Source of the DNA: Deltaproteobacteria bacterium
GTDB taxonomy: Bacteria > Myxococcota_A > Polyangia > Polyangiales > Houyiibacteriaceae
Assembly (NCBI GenBank): GCA_017644045.1
Contig: JAEPMI010000014.1
Location: 310,001-374,000, forward strand
Direction: 5' to 3'
Length of the DNA: 64,000 bases
Positions 1 through 8,055 of the stretch are shown piece by piece. The first letter of the stretch is position 1. Every line of letters begins with the position of its first letter. The position numbers and the translations under genes were made by a program. The notes under the pieces are model-generated. The model saw nothing but the letters and a program-made list of their open reading frames with translations. It had not been told where the DNA came from and did not search any database.

Positions 1-18
1 TGCCTCTACGCCCGAGGG

Positions 19-711
19 ATGGAGCCGCTCACCGCGCTCGGAATCGCGACCGCCAGCTTCGTCGGCTCCCACTTCCTGCTCTCGTCCCATCCCCTCCGAG
101 GAAAGCTCGTGGAGCTCGTGGGGACCGGGGGGTTCATGGGCTCCTACTCGCTCGTCAGCCTCGCGACCTTCGGGTGGATGCTCTGGGCGTGGCGCGACTC
201 GCCGATGGAGCTCCTCTGGGCCGCGCCGGCGTGGACCCGATGGATCACGGCGGTCGGGACGGCGGTCGCGTTCTTCTTCCTCGTCGTCGGCGTGTCCACC
301 CCGAACCCGACCGGGATGATGCAGAGCGGCCAGCTCGAGAAGGGCGCCGACGCGGTCCGCGGGATCACGCGCATCACGCGCCACCCGGCGCTCTGGGGCT
401 TCGCGCTCTGGGGGCTCGCACATCTGGCGAGCAACGGCGACGTTCGCTCGGCGTGGGTGATGGGCGGCGTGGTGGTCCTCGCCATCGGTGGGATGGTCCA
501 CATCGACCGACGGCGTCGGCGCGCGCACCCGGAGGGTTGGGCCACCTTCGCCAAGCACACCTCGCTGGTGCCCTTCGCCGCCATCCTCCGGGGCGACCAG
601 AAGCTCTCGCTCTCGGAGATCGGTGTGATGCGGCCGCTCGCGGCGATCGGGGTCTTCACGGGGATGGCGCTGATCCACCGCTGGACCATCGGCGTCTCGC
701 CCTGGCCGTGA
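19..711 (+). CDS. NnrU family integral membrane protein
   Basis: A 230-residue hydrophobic protein with about five to six membrane segments (roughly residues 5-25, 40-62, 70-95, 125-142, 148-165 and 205-222). The block around residues 118-140 (ITRHPALWGFALWGLAHL) is the hallmark of the NnrU family, which is related in fold to isoprenylcysteine methyltransferases. NnrU was named for genes near nitrite/nitric-oxide reductases, but no such genes are visible here, so the role is open. The ATG at 19 has a GAGGG ribosome site just upstream. It lies 34 bases before the MYG1-like gene on the same strand and may be co-transcribed with it. Family call is firm; biochemical role is unknown. Confidence 0.85.
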   Translation: MEPLTALGIATASFVGSHFLLSSHPLRGKLVELVGTGGFMGSYSLVSLATFGWMLWAWRDSPMELLWAAPAWTRWITAVGTAVAFFFLVVGVSTPNPTGMMQSGQLEKGADAVRGITRITRHPALWGFALWGLAHLASNGDVRSAWVMGGVVVLAIGGMVHIDRRRRRAHPEGWATFAKHTSLVPFAAILRGDQKLSLSEIGVMRPLAAIGVFTGMALIHRWTIGVSPWP

Positions 712-745
712 GCGTTCGGGCGTCACGCCTGCTAGGGCGTCGCCG

Positions 746-1621
746 ATGGCACTCCTCCTCGGCACCCACAGTGGCTCCTTCCACGCGGACGACGTCCTCG
801 CGGCGGCGCTGATCCGCGCCTTCCTCGACCCCGACGCGGAGGTCGTCCGCTCGCGCGACCCGGAGGTGCTCGCGAAGGCGGACATCGTCTTCGACGTGGG
901 GCACGTCTTCGATCCGGAGACCGGGCGCTTCGACCACCATCAGCGCGAGTACGAAGGGGAGCGGAGCTCGGCCGGGATGGTGCTCGACCACCTCGAGGCG
1001 AAGGGCGCGGTCGCGCCCGAGCTCGCCGCCCGCTATCGCGAGGAGCTCGTGGACTATGTCGACGCGGTCGACATCGGCGCGCGGCAGCCCGAGCACGGCG
1101 TGCCCTGCTTCTCGATGATCGTGGGTGTGCTCAACGAGCGCGCGGGCGACGACTTCGATCGCTGGTACGAGCGGGCGGTGAGCCTGGCTCTCGACGTGGT
1201 CGAGGGGATCCGGGCTGGCTTCGAGCGCGCCGAGGCGGACGCCGAGGCGGTGCGGAAGGCCATGGCCACCGCCGAGAGCGAGGGTCGCCGCGCCCTGCAG
1301 CTCGACCGCTACCTCAAGTGGAAGCCGGCCTACTTCGCCGCCGGAGGCGCCGAGCATCCGACCGATCTGGTGCTCTTTCCCGGTCGCGGGGACTGGCGTC
1401 TGGTGACGATTCCCATCGCCGAAGGCAGCCGAGAAGACAAGGTGAAACTTCCCGAAACATGGGCCGGTCTCGAGGGTGAAGCGCTGGTAGAAGCGAGTGG
1501 CATCTCCGGCGCCCGCTTCTGTCATCGGAACCGCTTCATCGCGGCGTTCGACAGTGAATCGGCGGCCCTCGAGGGGATCGCGCAGGTCCCGGCGCCGTCG
1601 CCCCCGTCAGGGGACAGCTGA
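746..1621 (+). CDS. MYG1/UPF0160 family DHH-like metal-dependent hydrolase
   Basis: The 291-residue protein opens with THSGSFHADDV and carries DVGHVFDPETGRFDHHQ at about residues 51-67, the two acidic/His motifs that define the MYG1 (UPF0160) group of the DHH phosphoesterase superfamily. Eukaryotic MYG1 is a 3'-5' RNA exonuclease. Bacterial members are predicted metal-dependent nucleases or phosphohydrolases whose substrate is not established. Length is close to other bacterial members and the motifs are intact, so it should be active. It ends 57 bases before the kinase start favoured here and shares no obvious functional link with it. Confidence 0.88.
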   Translation: MALLLGTHSGSFHADDVLAAALIRAFLDPDAEVVRSRDPEVLAKADIVFDVGHVFDPETGRFDHHQREYEGERSSAGMVLDHLEAKGAVAPELAARYREELVDYVDAVDIGARQPEHGVPCFSMIVGVLNERAGDDFDRWYERAVSLALDVVEGIRAGFERAEADAEAVRKAMATAESEGRRALQLDRYLKWKPAYFAAGGAEHPTDLVLFPGRGDWRLVTIPIAEGSREDKVKLPETWAGLEGEALVEASGISGARFCHRNRFIAAFDSESAALEGIAQVPAPSPPSGDS

Positions 1622-1678
1622 CATTTATTCGTCTTTCCCGGGTGACGTTTGCGCCCGCTCGGGAGATATTGTCTGACG

Positions 1679-3907
1679 GTGAAGGGGGCGAAAGACACCC
1701 AGGAAGAGTCCGTCGCGGAGCCGGAGAAGGTCACCGGTCCGCGGGTGCGCGATTCGGGAGTGAGCCTCCCGAGAGGGAGCGAGGTCGGTCGCTTCACCAT
1801 CGAGCGTCCGCTCGGCGAAGGCGGCATGGGCGTGGTCTTCCTGGCGCGCGATCGCGAGCTCGATCGCAAGGTGGCGCTCAAGCTCCTGCGGACCGATCGC
1901 GAGGAGCAGCCGGCCGCCCGCGCGCAGCGACGAATGCTGCGCGAAGCCCGGGCGATGGCGGCCGTCTCCCACCCGAACCTCGTGACGATCTACGAGTGCG
2001 GGGTCTACCTGCAGCACGTCTTCCTGGCGATCGAGTTCGTCGATGGCATGGGGCTCGACGAGTGGGTGCACGCCGAGCCGCGCACGCTCGAGCAGATCGT
2101 CGACGTCTACGAGCAGGCTGGCAGCGCGCTCGAGGCGCTCCACGCCGCTGGGATCGTCCATCGCGACTTCAAGCCCGACAACGTCCTCGTCGACCAGGAG
2201 GGGCACGCGAAGCTCCTCGACCTCGGCATCGCCCGTCGGCTCCCGCTCGGCGAGCAGGTGAAGAGCTCGGTGGTGACGATGGCGGAGGCCAAGCGTACCG
2301 GCACCGACGTCGGCGACTTTTCGGACTCGTTCGCCGAGGGCGCGATGATCGGGACTCCGGCCTACATGGCGCCCGAGCAGATGCTGGGCGGCAACGTGGG
2401 TCCGGCGGCCGACCAGTTCGCGTTCGCCCTCGCGTTCTACGAGTCGCTCTGTGACGAGCGCCCCTTCGATGGTCGGACGGAGCTCGAGATGATCTCCAAC
2501 ACCATCGCGGGGATCGTGCGGCCGTGGGATTCGCACGAGCACGTGCCCGAGAAGCTGCGCCCGGTCATCGAGCGCATGCTCGCGGGTGATCGAAAGGATC
2601 GCTATCCCTCGATGCATGCCGCCCTCGATGCGATGCGCGAGGCCATCGGGCTCCGTCGGCAGCTCCGGGTGTCGACCGACCGCTGGCTCCGCGACGACCG
2701 GAGCGCGGACACTCTGATCCCCGGTGGAGCGCTGCTCCGCGAGGCGCGCGAGCTCGCGAGGAAGCGACCCGATTCTCTCGACGACGATCAGAAGGCCCTG
2801 ATCGAAGCCTCCTGGGCCGTGGCGTCGAGCCGTAAGATCCAGCGGCGGGTCCTCCTCGGCGCGGTCGGCGCGCTGACGCTCGGCCTCGCACCGACCCTCT
2901 ACCTGCTCCGGCAACGGACCCGCGAGCTCGACGTGGCGACGCGCGAACGGGTGTTGAACACGCTCGACACGGTAATGGCGCAGATCGACGCGGTGTTCGT
3001 GGAGAGCAGCGACACCCTCCACCTGATGCTCGACCAGCGTTCGGTCTGGATGCCCGCGATCACCCGCGCGATGGCCGAGGCGCCGGTCGGCGACGCGGCG
3101 CTCACCGAGCTGCTCACGGGCGCCTGCCGCGACTTGAACCGCTACTTCCGGCCGGTGCTCGAGCGCAGTCCCACCGTCTCGTCCCTGATGGTGGCCACGG
3201 AGACCTTCGAGTTCCTCGCGTTCGACGACGCGCACGCCGAGCAGCTCGTGCCGAGCTACCAGTTCTACAACCGCATCGTGAACACGGAGACCTTCGGTCC
3301 GGCGGCGTTCCAGCTCTTCGATGGGGAAGAGAGCGGCTGGCTCCGCGAGGGCGACGAGGACCGCCGCGGCGCGGAGTGGAGCGGCTACGATCCGGGGCAG
3401 CGGGTCTTCGTTCGTCGCGCGCTGCCCGCGCCGGCGATCGGCTGGACCGAGCCCTACCTCTTCTTCGTGACCAAAGAGGCCGGGATCACCGGCGGCTCGA
3501 CCTTCGACCACGCCGGGTCCCCGGTCGTCCTCGCCGTCGACGTGACGCTGACCGACCTCTCCCAGATCACCGGGGCGGTGGACGCGCGTGGGGTCACCGC
3601 GTTCGTGCTGACTCGTGGCGACGAGGTCGTCGCGCTCCCCAGGGACCCGGCGCTCGCGTCGCGACCCGACGTCGTCGCGCGCTTCGCGGAGTTCGACGCG
3701 GAGCGCCACGGGGACGAGGCCGCCGAGCTCCCTCGGCTCGCCGATCTCGGCAACGACCGGCTCGTTCGCGCGTGGGATGCGGTGCGCGCCGAAGGGTCCG
3801 GCGTCCACGAGTGCGTGATCGATGGCGCTCCGCTCTGCGTCGGTGTCCGCCGGGTCGGGCGTGAGGAGCAAGACCTCACCCTCGTGGTCGTGGCCGAACG
3901 GGCCTGA
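1679..3907 (+). CDS. Pkn-type serine/threonine protein kinase with periplasmic sensor domain
   Basis: The N-terminal 300 residues form a Hanks-type kinase: Gly-rich loop GEGGMGVVF, VALK lysine, catalytic loop HRDFKPDN (Asp about 163), DLG in place of DFG, and an APEQ segment. All catalytic residues are present. A single membrane helix follows (about residues 388-408), then roughly 320 residues outside the membrane that look like a Cache-type sensor. The protein should phosphorylate cytoplasmic targets in response to an external cue. Start is uncertain: GTG 1679 is favoured; TTG 1649 and CTG 1673 are in frame upstream, and GGGAG at 1660-1664 is the only ribosome-site-like stretch. Such kinases are abundant in myxobacteria; substrates here are unknown. 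Confidence 0.9.
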   Translation: MKGAKDTQEESVAEPEKVTGPRVRDSGVSLPRGSEVGRFTIERPLGEGGMGVVFLARDRELDRKVALKLLRTDREEQPAARAQRRMLREARAMAAVSHPNLVTIYECGVYLQHVFLAIEFVDGMGLDEWVHAEPRTLEQIVDVYEQAGSALEALHAAGIVHRDFKPDNVLVDQEGHAKLLDLGIARRLPLGEQVKSSVVTMAEAKRTGTDVGDFSDSFAEGAMIGTPAYMAPEQMLGGNVGPAADQFAFALAFYESLCDERPFDGRTELEMISNTIAGIVRPWDSHEHVPEKLRPVIERMLAGDRKDRYPSMHAALDAMREAIGLRRQLRVSTDRWLRDDRSADTLIPGGALLREARELARKRPDSLDDDQKALIEASWAVASSRKIQRRVLLGAVGALTLGLAPTLYLLRQRTRELDVATRERVLNTLDTVMAQIDAVFVESSDTLHLMLDQRSVWMPAITRAMAEAPVGDAALTELLTGACRDLNRYFRPVLERSPTVSSLMVATETFEFLAFDDAHAEQLVPSYQFYNRIVNTETFGPAAFQLFDGEESGWLREGDEDRRGAEWSGYDPGQRVFVRRALPAPAIGWTEPYLFFVTKEAGITGGSTFDHAGSPVVLAVDVTLTDLSQITGAVDARGVTAFVLTRGDEVVALPRDPALASRPDVVARFAEFDAERHGDEAAELPRLADLGNDRLVRAWDAVRAEGSGVHECVIDGAPLCVGVRRVGREEQDLTLVVVAERA

Positions 3908-3922
3908 CGCGCCGATCAGGCC
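3901..3922. terminator. Hairpin between convergent stop codons
   Basis: GGCCTGA (3901-3907) and TCAGGCC (3916-3922) form a 7-bp stem with an 8-base loop. The left arm contains the TGA of the kinase gene and the right arm contains the stop of the convergent zinc-ribbon gene. A second perfect stem, CCAGGTGAG/CTCACCTGG (3921-3929/3937-3945), lies directly beside it inside the end of the zinc-ribbon gene. No T-run follows, so simple intrinsic termination is not proven, but a two-way stop for both transcripts is likely. Confidence 0.45.
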
Positions 3923-4296
3923 AGGTGAGCTCGGTTCTCACCTGGTGGGTAGCGCACGTCCGGGTAGATCTCGAAGAGGCGGTCGGCCAGCTCGAGCTCC
4001 TTCAGGGAGCCGCCGCTCTGACGCCAGCGTATCTGACTCTCGGTGGAGATCCGCCGGATCGGGAAGTCGCCGAGCCCCTGGGCTCTCCGCCACTTCTTCG
4101 CGTCCGCCGGACGTCGGAAGACGTACTCCTGGGAGCCCGGCGGCCGGCTCCGCCAGACGATCCAGCCGACGAAGACCCCCCTCGCCTCCGCGTCACAGCG
4201 CTCGCACACCATGGAGGTGAAGAGCGGTGTCATCGGTTCGGCGCACTCGGGGCACAGCACACCCACAGTGTTGGGCTCGATCGGGTCGGGCGCCAA
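3916..4296 (-). CDS. Small zinc-ribbon protein of unknown function
   Basis: A 126-residue protein with two CxxC pairs near the N-terminus (CPEC at about 15-18 and CERC about 13 residues later), the layout of a zinc ribbon. The remainder is basic and Arg/Trp rich with no recognised domain and no signal peptide, so a cytoplasmic, possibly nucleic-acid-binding role is conceivable but unproven. It converges on the upstream kinase gene with 8 bases between stop codons, and is divergent from the sigma-54 regulator 137 bases away. G/C-rich third positions and the ordered Cys pairs argue that it is a real gene. Confidence 0.65.
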   Translation of the reverse strand: MAPDPIEPNTVGVLCPECAEPMTPLFTSMVCERCDAEARGVFVGWIVWRSRPPGSQEYVFRRPADAKKWRRAQGLGDFPIRRISTESQIRWRQSGGSLKELELADRLFEIYPDVRYPPGENRAHLA

Positions 4297-4433
4297 TCGA
4301 AGCGTCCCTGAACTTAGAGGGGTTCAAGAACGCGGCTCCGATCCGAACGATCACACGTGCGCGAAGAGTCGGCAGCCGTCCTCGGTGGACGCGGTGATTT
4401 CCCGGCCAAACCGCCCCGTCGGGGGAAGGTGTG

Positions 4434-6278
4434 GTGAGCTTGACCGAAGATCGCCCCGGCCGAGGAAGGGTCCGCTCGACCCTTCGCCGGTCCCCCCTCG
4501 CTGCCTTCCCGGAGGCCGCCCTGCTCCTCGACGATCGCGGGCGCGTGGTGGCCTCCAACACTCGCTTCGGTGAGCTCGCCGCGTCGATGGGCCGGCCCGC
4601 TCCTCTGGAGGGTGACTCGTACGCGGATCTGCTCCGTTCCGCCTTGGGGGTTCCACCCACCCAGGCCGAGGGGGTGGAGGACAAGCTCACCTACCTGGCC
4701 ATCGAGGAGGCCCCCGGACTGGCGTTCGTCCGCGAGGTCGAGTGCCTGATCGAAGGGGAGACCTTCTACCACCGCATCCAGATGGTGCAGTGGGGCGACG
4801 ACGACGGTCGGCTGCTCGTGATGCACGTCGACGTGACCGAGGTGCGGCGGGTGGAGCGGCGCGCCGAGCTCGAGCTGGCGCTCTGCCGCGAGCTCAGTCG
4901 AAAGCCGGGGTCCACGCAGGGACATCTCCTCGCGGCCCGGGTCTTCGGCGACCACATCGGTGCGCGAGCCGTCGTGCACGTTCCGGTCGACGCGCGCGGC
5001 CAGCTCACCGCGGCGGTGAAGCTCGGACCGGTGGGGGGGGACGACGGCCAGCTCCCGCTCGGGGTCGTCCCCGGTCGCGACTCGCTCGTGGCCCAGGCCA
5101 TCGAGACGCGCGCGCCGGTGCTCGCGGCGCCGACGGTCGACGAGCGCCGGATCGCGGAGCGCTCGGGTGTCTCGGCGACCCGCTGCTGCGTCGTGCCGAG
5201 CGCTCGGCTCGGCCAGGTCGAGGGGGCGATCCTGCTCCTGCTCGCCGGCGAAGCGCCGCGCGAACGCGAGGCCGTGGCGCTCTTCGCGGGTCTGCTCGGC
5301 GTGTACATCGAGCCGGCGCTCGGATCCGCGCCCGCGTCGGTGCCACCGCCCTCGACCGACCTGGACTCGATGGCGAGCCTGGCGTCCGACACCGACGCGC
5401 CGGTGCTGCTGCTCGGCGAGAGCGGCGTGGGCAAGACGCGACTGGCCCGCGTGATCCACGACCGCAGTCGCCGCCGCGATGGTCCGTTCCTGGATCTCAA
5501 CTGCGCCGGACTGTCCCCGCAGCTGCTGGAGAGCGAGCTCTTCGGCCACGAGCGCGGCTCGTTCACCGGTGCTCACGCGCGAAAGCTGGGGCTCCTCGAG
5601 AAGGCCAGCGGTGGCACCGTTCTGCTGGACGAGGTCGGCGAGCTCGACCTCACGGTGCAGGCGAAGCTGCTCAAGGTCATCGAGACCCGCACCATCCGGC
5701 GGGTCGGCGGCGATCGAGAGATTCGGGTGGACGTGCGCTTCGTCGCCGCCACCCACCGGGACCTGTGGGCGCGCGTGCGGGAGCGGGACTTCCGCGAGGA
5801 CCTCCTCTACCGATTGAACGTGGTGCAGATCGCCGTGCCGCCGCTCCGTGACAGCCCGTGGCGGATCCCGGCGCTCGCCGGTGAGCTCCTCGCGGAGCAA
5901 GGCGCGCGCGAGGGGCGACCGCTCTCGCTCACGCCGGGGGCCGAGCTCCTGCTGATGCAGCAGCGCTGGCGCGGGAACATCCGCGAGCTCGCGAACGTGC
6001 TCGCGCGCGCATCCCTCGGTGCGGGGCGCAACATCGACGAGCGGCGTATCCGCTTCGCGCTCGGTCAGAGCCAGCAGAGCACTCCGGAGCCGAGTCGGGG
6101 CACGCTCGAAGAGACGGAACGGGACACCATCGAGCGCGCGCTCGAGGCCAGTCGCTACAACATCAAACGCGCGGCGAAGGTGCTCGGCATCGCGCGCTCG
6201 ACGCTCTACGACAAGATCGCCCGCTACGAGATCGACTTGGCCGCCGCCCGCCGTCGCCTCCGTGACAGCGGCCGCTAA
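4434..6278 (+). CDS. Sigma-54-dependent regulator with PAS, GAF, AAA+ and Fis-type HTH
   Basis: Roughly residues 20-150 resemble a PAS domain, 155-290 a GAF domain, 310-520 the AAA+ sigma-54 interaction domain (Walker A GESGVGKT, Walker [10 protein letters not shown]) and the last 45 residues a Fis-type helix-turn-helix ([19 protein letters not shown]). It should activate RNA polymerase-sigma-54 in response to a ligand or redox cue sensed by PAS/GAF rather than by phosphorylation. The sigma-54 contact loop reads GSFTGA instead of GAFTGA, a substitution compatible with function in other regulators. GGGGGAAGG lies just before GTG 4434; GTG 4431 and TTG 4440 are alternatives. Its stop overlaps the convergent ABC-phosphatase gene by four bases. 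Confidence 0.9.
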   Translation: MSLTEDRPGRGRVRSTLRRSPLAAFPEAALLLDDRGRVVASNTRFGELAASMGRPAPLEGDSYADLLRSALGVPPTQAEGVEDKLTYLAIEEAPGLAFVREVECLIEGETFYHRIQMVQWGDDDGRLLVMHVDVTEVRRVERRAELELALCRELSRKPGSTQGHLLAARVFGDHIGARAVVHVPVDARGQLTAAVKLGPVGGDDGQLPLGVVPGRDSLVAQAIETRAPVLAAPTVDERRIAERSGVSATRCCVVPSARLGQVEGAILLLLAGEAPREREAVALFAGLLGVYIEPALGSAPASVPPPSTDLDSMASLASDTDAPVLLLGESGVGKTRLARVIHDRSRRRDGPFLDLNCAGLSPQLLESELFGHERGSFTGAHARKLGLLEKASGGTVLLDEVGELDLTVQAKLLKVIETRTIRRVGGDREIRVDVRFVAATHRDLWARVRERDFREDLLYRLNVVQIAVPPLRDSPWRIPALAGELLAEQGAREGRPLSLTPGAELLLMQQRWRGNIRELANVLARASLGAGRNIDERRIRFALGQSQQSTPEPSRGTLEETERDTIERALEASRYNIKRAAKVLGIARSTLYDKIARYEIDLAAARRRLRDSGR

Positions 6279-7309
6279 GCCGAGGGACCCACCGCTTCGG
6301 CGAAGCGGTGGACGAACTGCTCCTGGGCGGAGTTCTGGATGCACCGGGGGCAGAGCTCCCGCACCCGCTCGATCGCGCGCGCCGGGGGATCGCCGCGCCA
6401 AGCATGGTACGCGCCGATGATGGTGCCGGTCCGGCCGAGGCCCGCGCGGCAGTGCACCGCGACCCGCTCTCCCTGGTCGACGAGTCGCGCGAGATCCCGG
6501 CAGAGGGAGGCGGTGCGTGCGACCGGTGGGACGTCCATGTCGCGGATGGCGAAGTGCCGGACGAAGATGCGCCGTTCCGAGAGGCTCGGGTGCTCGAAGG
6601 GGCGCTCGGTCAGCGACACCAGCGTCCGCACGCCCGCCTGCTGCAGCGCGTGCAAGTCCTTCTCCACGTCGTCCATCAGCCCGGGCATGCCCATGCCGCC
6701 GAGCCGACCTGGGACGAACCAGCGAAGGTGACTCGGCAACGGGCTGAGCTGCTCTTCGCTGGAGGGCCACACGTTGCCCTGCGCGATGAAGCGCCGAGCG
6801 AGCGGACCGGGCGGCTCCTCGAAGAAGAAGGGGGCCGCACCGCGGGCGGCGACCGCGCCGGCGCAGAGGAGGTACACGTCGTCGGCGATCTCCTTCGCGA
6901 AGGAGACATCGTGTGTGACGACCACCGCCGCGCCGTGCACCGCCGCCTTTCGGATGCGCTCGACCAGCTCGCGCCGCGAAGTCTCGTCGGCTAGCGCGGG
7001 CTCGTCGATGAGCAAGAGGTGCTTGTCCCAGTCGACCTGCGTCGGGTCCTTCTCGTCGCGCCGCCGCTGGGGGCCCCACCACATCTGCTGCGGGTTCGCC
7101 TCCGCACCGCGGAGCCAACCACCCTCGAGGGAGAACCCCTCCGGCAGCGGTCGTCCCGCCAGCGCCCGGAGGAAGAGGCTCTTGCCGGTGCCGCCGGGCC
7201 CGAGCAGGACGGTCACCGCGCGGTTTCGGATCGACGCGGTGATGCCGCTCAAGATGGTCCTGTCGGGGCCGCGGATGCCGGCCTCACGCAGTACGAACGC
7301 GTGGTCCAT
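6275..7309 (-). CDS. ABC-type ATPase fused to dual-specificity/tyrosine phosphatase
   Basis: The 344-residue protein joins two catalytic modules. Residues 1-165 resemble an ABC nucleotide-binding domain: Walker A GPGGTGKS (37-44), Walker B HLLLIDEP (97-104) and an H-loop THD (132-134). Only about 50 residues separate Walker A and B, and no LSGGQ signature is visible, so the helical subdomain is largely missing. Residues 185-344 form a dual-specificity phosphatase with [10 protein letters not shown] (Cys287, Arg293) and an upstream Asp in IRDMDVPP suited as general acid. It would hydrolyse phosphotyrosine/serine or another phosphoester. ATG 7309 has AAGGGAG upstream and starts two bases after the phosphoesterase gene, so it is the last gene of the 13511-6275 run. 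Confidence 0.85.
   Translation of the reverse strand: MDHAFVLREAGIRGPDRTILSGITASIRNRAVTVLLGPGGTGKSLFLRALAGRPLPEGFSLEGGWLRGAEANPQQMWWGPQRRRDEKDPTQVDWDKHLLLIDEPALADETSRRELVERIRKAAVHGAAVVVTHDVSFAKEIADDVYLLCAGAVAARGAAPFFFEEPPGPLARRFIAQGNVWPSSEEQLSPLPSHLRWFVPGRLGGMGMPGLMDDVEKDLHALQQAGVRTLVSLTERPFEHPSLSERRIFVRHFAIRDMDVPPVARTASLCRDLARLVDQGERVAVHCRAGLGRTGTIIGAYHAWRGDPPARAIERVRELCPRCIQNSAQEQFVHRFAEAVGPSA
6289..6311 (+). terminator. Stable 10-bp hairpin after the sigma-54 regulator
   Basis: CCACCGCTTC (6289-6298) pairs perfectly with GAAGCGGTGG (6302-6311) across a 3-base loop, beginning 11 bases after the regulator stop. There is no T-run. The hairpin also encodes the C-terminus of the convergent gene, so it may be a two-way barrier to transcription. 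Confidence 0.4.
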
Positions 7310-7311
7310 CG

Positions 7312-8055
7312 TCACACTCCCTTCCTCAGTCGCTCGTGGTTCACTTCCGGGAGACCGGCGGCCTTCACTTCGGCGATCGTCGCTTCGAGGTCGTACTCGA
7401 CCCGGATCGTCTCGACGCTTCGGGTCTGCAGATCGACGAGCGCGTAGCTCGCTCGCCAGTCCCCATCGCGCGGCTGGCCGATCGCTCCCGGGTTCACGAG
7501 CACCGAGTCGACTCCTTCGGGCCAGCGGGTGCGGGGCCCGGTGGCTTCGACGATCTCGCCGCGAAGACGGTGGGCCGTCACCGGGATGTGGGTGTGGCCG
7601 CAGAACGCGACCTTGGGCCAGTCGGGGTGGGCCGCGACGGCCTCGAGGTTGGCCGGCACCATGGTGCGCGTGACGTAGCCCTCGACGTGGAAGTCGTTGA
7701 GGTAGCAGCCATGCACCCCCATCCAACCGTCCCCCTCGACCTTGCGAGGGAGCGCGCGGAGCCAGGCGCGGTCCGACTCGTCGAGCTCCTCCGCCGTCCA
7801 GAGCTGCGCCATGCGTGCCGCGGGGTGCGTTCCGGGGGCTTGGTGGTCGTCGCACGCGGCCAGATCGTGGTTGCCGACGATGACGTGGTCGACTCGTTCG
7901 CGAACGAGCGCGATGCACTCGCGCGGCCGTGCGTTGTAGCCGACGATGTCGCCGAGACACACGGACAGATCCGCGCCTCGTCCCTGAAGGTCCGAGAGCA
8001 CCGCGTCGAGCGCGGCCAGGTTCGCGTGCACGTCCGCCAACACCGCGACCCTCAT
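7312..8055 (-). CDS. Calcineurin-like metallophosphoesterase (YfcE/MJ0936-type)
   Basis: The 247-residue protein has the complete metal-site series: DVH (Asp8, His10), GD (Asp36), GNHD (61-64) and GHTH near residue 160. This is the single-domain phosphodiesterase/phosphatase family that includes YfcE and MJ0936, typically acting on phosphodiesters with Mn or Ni. The natural substrate cannot be read from sequence. Its ATG shares one base with the stop of the GTPase gene (TGATG), and it ends two bases before the ABC-phosphatase gene, so all three are almost certainly co-translated. Placement next to a phosphatase and a GTPase suggests a regulatory role rather than a nutritional one (inference). 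Confidence 0.9.
   Translation of the reverse strand: MRVAVLADVHANLAALDAVLSDLQGRGADLSVCLGDIVGYNARPRECIALVRERVDHVIVGNHDLAACDDHQAPGTHPAARMAQLWTAEELDESDRAWLRALPRKVEGDGWMGVHGCYLNDFHVEGYVTRTMVPANLEAVAAHPDWPKVAFCGHTHIPVTAHRLRGEIVEATGPRTRWPEGVDSVLVNPGAIGQPRDGDWRASYALVDLQTRSVETIRVEYDLEATIAEVKAAGLPEVNHERLRKGV

Noticed and set aside
4314-7118. A 934-codon minus-strand frame across the sigma-54 regulator
   Set aside because: It spans two real genes in other frames and shows no motif; only the ABC-phosphatase part on that strand is real, in a different frame.
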